From assembly GCA_018334795.1 (NCBI GenBank), contig JAGXLH010000040.1, positions 1-13,874 on the forward strand: a stretch of 13,874 nucleotides of DNA, read 5' to 3'. This DNA is from Thermoplasmatota archaeon. Lineage in GTDB: Archaea; Thermoplasmatota; E2; DHVEG-1. Shown piece after piece: positions 8,540 to 12,996 of this stretch (position 1 is the stretch's first letter; every line of letters starts with the position of its first letter). The notes under the pieces were generated by a model. The model was not told where the DNA came from, made no database searches, and saw only the letters and a list, made by a program, of their open reading frames with translations. The translations under genes were made by a program, and so were the position numbers.

Positions 8540-8564
8540 GATAAGAGTTATCTTATATTTTTTC
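8540..8564 (+). other. Small hairpin followed by a T-rich run
   Basis: GATAA-GAG-TTATC (8540-8552) is followed by TTATATTTTTTC. It could end the tRNA transcript or, as TTATATTTTTT, act as the TATA box of the small gene at 8642. The sequence alone does not separate the two readings. Confidence 0.25.
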
Positions 8565-8641
8565 AGTTATTGTCATAATTCGCTTTTGTAATTTTGACGA
8601 CAAGTATTAATAATGAAAATAAATGTAAATACTATATAGCA

Positions 8642-8890
8642 ATGAAAAAAAGAATAGCGTTTCTATTAATCGCGGTGGTTGCCCCAGCATTACTTTGGGG
8701 TTTTTTAGGTTATACTATTTATTTGGAAGTTTTAGGTGAAAATACTTATTTGCGCTCTTTTTCCTTTATGGAAAACTTTCTTTCTCAACCATTGTGGGCT
8801 ATCATTCTTTCGTTGGTTCCATGGTATTTAATCTCCGTATCCTTAGGTTTAATTATGTATGTTGATCGGAGATTTTGGGGAGTTATTTAA
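8642..8890 (+). CDS. Small two-helix membrane protein, unknown function
   Basis: 82 residues from ATG 8642. The frame extends to a TTG at 8594, but the extra 16 residues are polar and unsupported, and the ATG begins with a typical MKKRIAFLL. Two long hydrophobic segments, about residues 5-29 and 49-72, are joined by a loop with acidic residues and aromatics and followed by a short basic end (DRR at about 75-77), so both termini are probably cytoplasmic. There is no clear Shine-Dalgarno, so translation may be leaderless or weak. It resembles no family I can name. It stands alone between the tRNA and the thioredoxin-like gene. Its composition is consistent with a real membrane protein, but with only 82 codons and no partner a spurious frame is possible. 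Confidence 0.5.
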   Translation: MKKRIAFLLIAVVAPALLWGFLGYTIYLEVLGENTYLRSFSFMENFLSQPLWAIILSLVPWYLISVSLGLIMYVDRRFWGVI

Positions 8891-9188
8891 TATGATAGAA
8901 TCTTCCATATTGATTATTTAGGATGGCAAAATAGGTATTATTGATAGATTTAGGCCACCTAATTATCAATTTTATTTAATGAAATTTTATTGGGTTTAAA
9001 TCACTGCCCTTTAAGCCGAAATAAAGTTATAAAAAACATTGGAACCACTCCTCAGGTTGGGATGAGGTCAGTTAGTTATTTTTATATAATATGTATGCAT
9101 ATTAAAGATAGATAAGTCAAATATTAAATGAATTAGTGAAATATTAAATGAATTAGTGTTTACTTAAATGATATAGGGGATATATAAT
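8891..9188. promoter_or_regulatory. AT-rich intergenic region with promoter of the thioredoxin-like gene
   Basis: 298 bp without a gene. A short imperfect hairpin (CCTCA 9050-9054 with TGAGG 9063-9067, extended past a bulge by ACT/AGT) lies after the small membrane protein gene and before a T-rich stretch, so it may be its terminator. TTTATATAAT at 9081-9090 is the best TATA box for the gene at 9189, giving a leader of about 75 nt. AGGGGA at 9175-9180 is a good Shine-Dalgarno, 8 nt before ATG 9189. Confidence 0.5.
9119..9158. repeat. Perfect tandem repeat, 2 x 20 bp, in the 5' leader
   Basis: AAATATTAAATGAATTAGTG occurs twice back to back (9119-9138 and 9139-9158) with no mismatch, between the predicted transcription start and the Shine-Dalgarno of the next gene. 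It could be a pair of binding sites or simple slippage in AT-rich DNA. Confidence 0.85.
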
Positions 9189-10031
9189 ATGAAAAAAATA
9201 ATCTTACTTATTTGTAGCATACTGCTTTTTGTTACGCCGATGATTGTATCTCAACCAGTTGAAACTAGTTTAGATTTACAAAAGAATGCTTTGATTAAAT
9301 CATTACAAAATGATTTTACTCATACGGTCTTTGCTGAATATGCGACAACCACGTGGTGTCCGAATTGTCCACCAGCTTCAGAAGGATTGTTTGAAGTGTA
9401 TAATTCTAGTGAATATGATTTTCATTACGTAACACTAGTTTCTGATGTGAATCCGAATGCTCAAACTCGGAGTTGGCAAGGATACTTTAACATGGCAATC
9501 CCATCAGTATATATTGATGGAGGGTATAGTAATCTTATTGGTAGTGCTGGAGGTTCAACTACAACCGTTTACTCTGGGATGATTGAAGAAAGCGGGATGC
9601 GTGTTGTTTCTGATGTTGACTTGGAAACAAGTGTTTCCTGGGAAGGAAATGCTAAAATGACCATTACGGTAACAGCGACTAATAATCAGAACTCGTTTTA
9701 CATTGGATTTTTAAAAACGTATGTTACTGAGATCGTTTCTCGTTGGAATGATTATTCTGGTGCACCATATCATTATGGATTTTTGGATTTTGCAGTGAAC
9801 AACATCGTGTTCCTTGGTCCACAACAATCAAAAACTGTGACTGCTGAATGGGATGGAACCAGCGATCATAACGGAATTACTTTTGAGGACATCACTCAAG
9901 ATAATATCAAAGTTGTTTCCTCATTGTTTCATTGGATGCCTCATCTTAAAACCGGGTATGAATCTGATGAGGTTACCCAACGATTTTTTGCTTTCTATGT
10001 GGATGAAACAAGTGCTGCAGTTCCTGAATAA
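9189..10031 (+). CDS. Secreted thioredoxin-fold protein with CPNC motif
   Basis: 280 residues. An N-terminal signal peptide (about 1-22: KK, a hydrophobic core ILLICSILLFVTPMIV, then SQP) predicts export. Residues 44-135 look like a thioredoxin fold: strand TVFAEYATTT, then WCPNC with Cys57 and Cys60 at the start of a helix, and the conserved cis-proline strand at IPSVYIDGG (104-112). Residues 145-280 are beta-rich, like the all-beta domain that follows the thioredoxin fold in Omp28-type and related secreted proteins. No C-terminal membrane anchor is seen. The likely role is thiol-disulfide exchange or disulfide formation in extracellular proteins; whether it oxidises or reduces cannot be told from CPNC alone. 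The start is supported by AGGGGA at 8 nt spacing. It appears to be a single-gene transcript. Confidence 0.75.
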   Translation: MKKIILLICSILLFVTPMIVSQPVETSLDLQKNALIKSLQNDFTHTVFAEYATTTWCPNCPPASEGLFEVYNSSEYDFHYVTLVSDVNPNAQTRSWQGYFNMAIPSVYIDGGYSNLIGSAGGSTTTVYSGMIEESGMRVVSDVDLETSVSWEGNAKMTITVTATNNQNSFYIGFLKTYVTEIVSRWNDYSGAPYHYGFLDFAVNNIVFLGPQQSKTVTAEWDGTSDHNGITFEDITQDNIKVVSSLFHWMPHLKTGYESDEVTQRFFAFYVDETSAAVPE

Positions 10032-10127
10032 TAAGTAGAATTATTCGTATCATGTTTGGACAACACTTCTCTTTTTCTTTTTCCTCTTGTGTTCTTCAGA
10101 CAATTTTTTATTGTTAAAAATTAATAC
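10032..10127 (+). terminator. Pyrimidine-rich tail after the thioredoxin-like gene
   Basis: The stretch at about 10065-10088 is almost all C and T with several T runs, the usual form of archaeal termination sites. AATTTTT/AAAAATT (10102-10108, 10116-10122) could form a short hairpin. Confidence 0.4.
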
Positions 10128-10260
10128 AAATGACAAACTGCCACGTTATATTTAAATAGTATAGTTGATAAAGTATAACAATAAGGAATCTGGAAAAACT
10201 TTTGTTTTTTTCTTTCCTTCCATCTTCACTATCTACCCAGATTCCTTCCATCTCTCCACA
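10128..10260 (+). repeat. 133-bp direct repeat, copy 1 (promoter plus small RNA)
   Basis: It aligns without gaps to 10391-10523 (offset 263 bp) with 9 mismatches. Eight lie in the first 54 bases (promoter side); one (T10234/C10497) lies in the remaining 79. The TATA box is identical in both copies. Confidence 0.93.
10146..10158 (+). promoter_or_regulatory. TATA box of small RNA gene, copy 1
   Basis: TTATATTTAAATA, preserved base for base in copy 2 while its flanks differ. A start about 25 bp downstream falls near 10178-10182, just before the stem at 10183. Confidence 0.65.
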
Positions 10261-10268
10261 TCTAACTT
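10181..10268 (+). ncRNA. Putative small non-coding RNA, copy 1 (family not recognised)
   Basis: The predicted transcript begins at the right distance from the TATA box. An 11-bp perfect stem, AAGGAATCTGG (10183-10193) with CCAGATTCCTT (10237-10247), closes a 43-nt loop that is U- and C-rich, including a U7 run. The motif TTCCTTCCATCT occurs twice, in the loop (10214-10225) and across the 3' strand and tail (10242-10253). A T-rich stretch (about 10265-10270) may end the transcript, so it would be roughly 80-90 nt. There is no open frame of note, and no match to tRNA, C/D or H/ACA boxes, SRP or RNase P RNA that I can see. The 3' end is approximate. The evidence is structure, promoter placement and preferential conservation of the transcribed half. 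The U-rich loop would suit binding by an Sm-like protein. Confidence 0.6.
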
Positions 10269-10297
10269 TTCTACTCAAAAACAGCTCTAGTATTTTT

Positions 10298-10314
10298 TAG
10301 ACAAAATATGTCTA
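10298..10314. other. Short inverted repeat between the two small-RNA units
   Basis: TAGACA-AAATA-TGTCTA. It is preceded rather than followed by T6, so it is a weak terminator candidate at best. The rest of 10261-10390 holds nothing I can name. Confidence 0.3.
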
Positions 10315-10390
10315 TGCTCATTCTTTTCCTTTTCAAGCAGAGTAATATAGTAATTGTTGATTAAAATATTATGATTCTTATTATTTTCCA

Positions 10391-10523
10391 AAATGACAAA
10401 CCAACACGTTATATTTAAATAATATAATTGCTAGAGTATAACGATAAGGAATCTGGAAAAACTTTTGTTTTTTTCTTTCCTTCCATCTTCACTATCCACC
10501 CAGATTCCTTCCATCTCTCCACA
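10391..10523 (+). repeat. 133-bp direct repeat, copy 2 (promoter plus small RNA)
   Basis: Partner of 10128-10260 in the same orientation, with the same length and no indels. Similarity ends abruptly after CTCCACA on the 3' side. Confidence 0.93.
10409..10421 (+). promoter_or_regulatory. TATA box of small RNA gene, copy 2
   Basis: Same 13 bases and same spacing to the stem as in copy 1. Confidence 0.65.
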
Positions 10524-10531
10524 CCTTTTTT
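10444..10531 (+). ncRNA. Putative small non-coding RNA, copy 2 (family not recognised)
   Basis: Same structure as copy 1: AAGGAATCTGG (10446-10456) pairs with CCAGATTCCTT (10500-10510) around a loop that differs from copy 1 only by C10497 for T. A T6 run at about 10526-10531 right after the conserved end is a good archaeal terminator, and is clearer here than in copy 1. If the transcript reads through, it would run into the 23-codon frame at 10547. Confidence 0.6.
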
Positions 10532-10546
10532 ACCTAACAAAAAACT

Positions 10547-10618
10547 ATGAACTTTAAAAATCTAAAAGACCTTTTAAAATCATTAAAAAAACGTGTTAAA
10601 AAGAAAATAAAAAAATAG
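10547..10618 (+). CDS. Possible 23-residue lysine-rich peptide (doubtful)
   Basis: ATG 10547 opens a frame of 23 codons ending TAG 10616-10618. It encodes a peptide beginning MNFKNLKDLLKSLKKRV, with 11 Lys and 1 Arg and a leucine spacing that fits an amphipathic helix. It begins 24 bp after the second small-RNA repeat. There is no clear Shine-Dalgarno. The caution is strong: its A-rich DNA is, on the other strand, the T-rich tract just downstream of sepF, which would serve as that gene's terminator and would produce lysine codons by chance. Confidence 0.2.
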   Translation: MNFKNLKDLLKSLKKRVKKKIKK

Positions 10619-10638
10619 AAATAAATCTATTATTTTTT
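10592..10638 (-). terminator. T-rich terminator of sepF
   Basis: Read on the minus strand, the DNA after the sepF stop codon has repeated T runs (T7, T4, T5), the expected archaeal termination signal. Confidence 0.45.
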
Positions 10639-11007
10639 TTAAGAAAACGTACCACGAAGCTTCCGACGATCAATCTTCACTTCAGATGGTGACACAATCA
10701 TCATATTCTTTCCAATACCTGCGATATCACCATTGATCTCACTGACCATCGATTTCAAATCATTTGTTACTCGCTTCAATAATACTTCTTCGTCAGCAAT
10801 CGGTGAAAAATCTAACAACAATATATTGCCACCATACACATAATCAGTGAATTGTTTTAAATCTTCATATCGTTGAATCTCACCAATGCGAACATGCATT
10901 TTCGCTGGGATCTCAGCAGCAGTTGATTCCATATACTTCTCTAAATCAACGTAACCGCCAACATCACCGCTTCTCTTTTCGCCAAAAATCTTATTAACAA
11001 ATCCCAT
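10639..11007 (-). CDS. sepF: SepF, archaeal cell-division protein (FtsZ membrane anchor)
   Basis: 122 residues, a usual length for archaeal SepF. The first 9 residues, MGFVNKIFG, form an amphipathic helix of the type that docks SepF on the membrane. A linker (10-35) leads to the SepF core (about 36-116): KMHVRIGEIQRYEDL, a GGNILLLDFSPI strand, a helix with LLKRVTNDLKSMV, and the closing GDIAGIGKNMMIVSPSEVKI. SepF homologs tether FtsZ to the membrane at the division site; in archaea without FtsA it is the main anchor. No ftsZ lies nearby, as is common. It is apparently transcribed alone from a TATA box at 11059-11068. A GGAGAG element 10-15 bases upstream of the start is the likely ribosome site. 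The family call is firm; the role is by homology. Confidence 0.9.
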   Translation of the reverse strand: MGFVNKIFGEKRSGDVGGYVDLEKYMESTAAEIPAKMHVRIGEIQRYEDLKQFTDYVYGGNILLLDFSPIADEEVLLKRVTNDLKSMVSEINGDIAGIGKNMMIVSPSEVKIDRRKLRGTFS

Positions 11008-11058
11008 TGAGTCATCACTCTCCAGAATCCAACCAAGAACAACGAATCGGTTATCTGC

Positions 11059-11068
11059 TTATAAAAGT
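11059..11068 (-). promoter_or_regulatory. TATA box of sepF
   Basis: On the minus strand CTTTTATAAG lies about 52 bp before ATG 11007, giving a leader of about 30 nt that includes the GGAGAG ribosome site. Confidence 0.5.
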
Positions 11069-11116
11069 TTGTTTTCAAAACAAGTAAAAAAACATAAAGT
11101 AAAAATCGCCATAATC

Positions 11117-11135
11117 AAATAAGAAAAAAATAACA
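11117..11135 (-). terminator. T-rich terminator of the small secreted protein gene
   Basis: On the minus strand a T7 run within a T-rich stretch follows the stop codon at 11182 by about 50 bp. No stem precedes it, as is typical of archaeal termination. Confidence 0.35.
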
Positions 11136-11181
11136 AAAATGAGATATTACATCTTAAGATTAAATAAAGAAATACTACTGT

Positions 11182-11544
11182 TTATTCTTCTTCAATCTCA
11201 AAATCCTTACAGAACCCAAGCACATAACCAATCAGTTCAAACGGTCCAGGAGTCCACACCATAATAAAATTACTTTTAGTAAATGAAATGGTGGTAAGTC
11301 CTTTGACCACACCAACTTGGTCAACAAAAATACCCGGATTATAATAAAAGACTTGCAAGGCTTGAGCTGAAATCGTACCATTCTCTTCAACTGGATTAAC
11401 AACCGTTCCAGATAAAAAGGTCCGGTCACCAACTAATATCCCTCCATCCGCATCCTTTGCATCAATAGTACCGGATCCTACACTTGATCCAACAGATACA
11501 AATAAGAAACAAAGAACACTTGCAACTGCTAATATTTTTTTCAT
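11182..11544 (-). CDS. Small secreted or surface protein, unknown function
   Basis: 120 residues from ATG 11544. A TTG nine codons upstream is in frame but would put polar residues before the signal peptide, so ATG is chosen; GGTTGTGAT lies just before it. Residues 1-24 form a signal peptide (MKKILAVASVLCFLFVSVGS). The mature part is short and beta-rich: GGILVGDRTFLSGTVV, ISAQALQVFYYN, TTISFTKSNFIMVWTPG, then FELIGYVLGFCKDFEI and an acidic end EEE. It contains one Cys in the mature part (near residue 111). It could be a small beta-sandwich or an isolated subunit of a surface structure. I do not recognise the family. It has its own T-rich downstream signal and a TATA-like TTATATTTATT at about 11573-11584, so it is probably monocistronic. 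Confidence 0.6.
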   Translation of the reverse strand: MKKILAVASVLCFLFVSVGSSVGSGTIDAKDADGGILVGDRTFLSGTVVNPVEENGTISAQALQVFYYNPGIFVDQVGVVKGLTTISFTKSNFIMVWTPGPFELIGYVLGFCKDFEIEEE

Positions 11545-11628
11545 AGTATCACAACCACTGTTTTGTAACAATAATAAATATAATTAACAACCTATTAAAG
11601 TTTTCTTCCAAAAAAACAGATTACTTGA

Positions 11629-12123
11629 TTACTCGTTCTCAAACGCACTCATCTTCCAAATATTATCTCCGATAAAATGAATCATCTTCACTGCTTTTCC
11701 CTTGCTTGAATAAACCATCTCCTCTCCATTCATCAATGCTACACCAATCGCAAGCGGTTTATGATGCTGTACATCACGTATCCACACGGGCATATCAACT
11801 TCAATATCTGAATCTGCATCAACAATACCTGGTGCCATCACATCAGCACCATTAGTCACAAAACGCACCGCACCCATATCAACCGTTACAAAACGATTCG
11901 ATGGATGAAACTTTAACAAACCTCGCAACGTCATCATCGCATGATCATTAATATCCATTGCAATAGGCACCTGATCAACAAAATAAAACACTGTGTCCTC
12001 AATCACACCAGTAAAGATCTCATTCACACTGATATCCAATGATTCATTGAACTGGCGTTCAAGTCGGCTGATTAATTCCTTAGCCTTTTTCTGCTTCAAT
12101 AAATGCTTATTTTTCACTTTCAC
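11629..12123 (-). CDS. PUA-domain RNA-binding protein, MCT-1/MCTS1-like
   Basis: 164 residues from GTG 12123. The frame extends to ATG 12156 and TTG 12171, but the added residues are hydrophobic and unlike the family, and the TATA boxes upstream would place transcription starts at about 12153 or 12135, downstream of or at those codons. The start VKVKNKHLLKQKKAKEL fits archaeal MCT-1-like proteins. Residues about 1-75 form the N-terminal domain (ITGVIEDTV-like strand, then FVDQVPIAM). Residues 79-157 form the PUA domain: VDMGAVRFVTNGADVMAPGI (near 81-100) and KGKAVKMIHFIGDNIW (141-156). In eukaryotes the MCTS1-DENR pair acts in translation re-initiation and ribosome recycling. The archaeal role is less clear but is probably RNA or ribosome binding. 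It is divergent from the LSm-L37e operon. Confidence 0.82.
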   Translation of the reverse strand: MKVKNKHLLKQKKAKELISRLERQFNESLDISVNEIFTGVIEDTVFYFVDQVPIAMDINDHAMMTLRGLLKFHPSNRFVTVDMGAVRFVTNGADVMAPGIVDADSDIEVDMPVWIRDVQHHKPLAIGVALMNGEEMVYSSKGKAVKMIHFIGDNIWKMSAFENE

Positions 12124-12173
12124 AAGAATCAATAAAACACAACTCGTGTTTCTCATATAAAAATTGCCCAAAC

Positions 12174-12183
12174 TCTTATAAAC
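12174..12183. promoter_or_regulatory. Shared TATA box between the PUA gene and the LSm-L37e operon
   Basis: TCTTATAAAC contains the symmetric core TTATAA. To the right, a start near 12204 would give LSm a leader of about 14 nt with AAGGT before ATG 12218. To the left, a start near 12153 would give the PUA gene a leader of about 30 nt. A second box for the left gene may lie at 12156-12166. Confidence 0.45.
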
Positions 12184-12217
12184 AGATTACTTATTTGGTG
12201 GTTTCAAGGTACGACCT

Positions 12218-12436
12218 ATGGATAAACCACTAAAAATTCTTCATGAATCATTAAACAACCGAGTCATCGTCGAACTCCGCTCAGGACGAGCTTATCATGG
12301 TATCCTTGATGGATACGATGTTCCTCATATGAATTTAGTCTTAAAAAACGCTGATGAAATGAAAGATGGCTCAGCAGTTGATAAACATAACATGGTTATA
12401 GTCCGGGGTGACAACATTATTTATGTCTCACCATAA
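12218..12436 (+). CDS. Archaeal Sm-like (LSm/SmAP1) RNA-binding protein
   Basis: 72 residues, the usual length of SmAP1. The Sm1 motif spans about 14-46 (RVIVELRSGRAYHGILDGYD, then HMNLVL), and the Sm2 motif about 59-72 (MVIVRGDNIIYVSP), with the RGDN signature of the RNA-binding pocket. Family members form heptameric rings that bind U-rich single-stranded RNA and take part in RNA processing and small-RNA biology. It is followed 34 bp later by L37e, an arrangement widely conserved in archaea, so the two are co-transcribed. The start is supported by AAGGT 7 nt before ATG and by the TATA box at 12174. It makes a plausible partner for the U-rich small RNAs encoded about 1.7 kb away, though nothing in the sequence proves that link. 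Confidence 0.95.
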   Translation: MDKPLKILHESLNNRVIVELRSGRAYHGILDGYDVPHMNLVLKNADEMKDGSAVDKHNMVIVRGDNIIYVSP

Positions 12437-12470
12437 ATTTTAAATATACTATCTGAGGTGACAGGATACT

Positions 12471-12632
12471 ATGACGAAAGGAACAGCATCACATTTCGGC
12501 GGTAAAAAAACCCATACTATTTGCAGACGATGCGGTAAACATGCGTTCCATGTTCAAAAACGTGTGTGTGCCTCTTGCGGATTTGGTGCAACAAAAAAAC
12601 GCCGAAACTTCAATTGGGCAAAACAACACTAA
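12471..12632 (+). CDS. rpl37e: 50S ribosomal protein L37e
   Basis: 53 residues. It begins MTKGTASHFGGKKTHTICRR and carries the zinc ribbon CRRC...CASC with Cys18, 21, 33 and 36, all four zinc ligands present. The basic C-terminus KKRRNFNWAKQ is typical of L37e (eL37), which sits in 23S rRNA of the large subunit. The length is normal for archaea. A good GAGGTG Shine-Dalgarno (12455-12460) lies 10 nt before ATG. It follows the LSm gene, and a T7 run after the stop codon probably ends the transcript. Confidence 0.96.
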   Translation: MTKGTASHFGGKKTHTICRRCGKHAFHVQKRVCASCGFGATKKRRNFNWAKQH

Positions 12633-12635
12633 ATT

Positions 12636-12648
12636 GATTATTTTTTTA
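12636..12648 (+). terminator. T-rich terminator of LSm-L37e operon
   Basis: GATTATTTTTTTAC directly after the L37e stop codon; T run without a stem, as usual in archaea. Confidence 0.4.
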
Positions 12649-12821
12649 CACTGTAATAAAAATGTGAAAGACCTGGGGTAATTAACGCAATATCAATATC
12701 ACTTTTACTATGATGTTCATCATTACTTGTTGATTTAAATAAAAGAACAAAAAGCACGCGTTTATCTTTTTTTATCCCAAGAAACATCTTTTTTTATTTG
12801 ATTGAATGTTTTTTTATCCAT
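12638..12821 (-). pseudogene. Decayed MNT-type nucleotidyltransferase (antitoxin MntA-like), frameshifted
   Basis: ATG 12821 starts MDKKTFNQIKKDVSWDKK and hits a stop at 12762-12764. Removing one A from the A7 run near 12767-12773 restores DKRVLFVLLFKSTSND and then HHSKSDIDIALI, the nucleotidyltransferase pattern (GS-x-SDIDIA) of minimal nucleotidyltransferases. The metal-binding DID is present, but the usual Gly before Ser is Lys, and the frame ends soon after (SHFYYSVKK), so the protein would be frameshifted and short. In the family, MntA-like enzymes silence the HepT toxin by adding AMP to it. The start overlaps the end of the hepT remnant by 28 bp, the usual gene order. It is most likely inactive; a sequencing error in the A run is the alternative for the frameshift, but it would not mend the active-site change. 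Confidence 0.65.
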
Positions 12822-12964
12822 AGTCGAACCCTTTTGAGAATATCATCCATTTCACCATTTATTTCTTCCATTAGGATCCGTGCTGTTTGTGGTTCTAACC
12901 CATTGTACTCATGAATTAATCGATTATGTAATCCATTTACTTCTTTCAATATCGACTCTTGTTT
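12794..12964 (-). pseudogene. Remnant of a HepT-like toxin (DUF86), C-terminal half
   Basis: 56 codons are open between an in-frame TAG (12965-12967) and TAA (12794-12796). The sequence includes LHNRLIHEYNGL, which matches the R-x-x-H-x-Y active-site region of HepT RNase toxins, followed by a helix with MEEINGEMDDILKRVRLWIKK as at the family's C-terminus. The N-terminal half is absent; the DNA upstream runs into the protease gene's stop codon at 12997. No start codon precedes the motif within the open stretch. Together with the nucleotidyltransferase remnant it is a dead toxin-antitoxin module. Confidence 0.65.
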
Positions 12965-12996
12965 CTAACTTATCTGTTACGACCTATCGTAATCTA

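Noticed and set aside
8594..8641. TTG start extending the small membrane protein by 16 residues
   Set aside because: The extension is polar, unsupported by a ribosome site, and precedes a typical MKKR membrane-protein start.
10300..10375. Short plus-strand frame (MSMLILFLF...) between the small-RNA units
   Set aside because: 18 codons, no counterpart after the second unit, no ribosome site.
10128..10523. The two repeats as a CRISPR array or terminal repeats of a mobile element
   Set aside because: Only two copies, unit too long for CRISPR, no target-site duplication, no transposase, and a conserved promoter plus stem explains them better.
11070..11084. TTGTTTT-C-AAAACAA palindrome upstream of sepF as an operator
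   Set aside because: AT-rich, seven base pairs around one base, and found once; too weak beside the TATA box to call.
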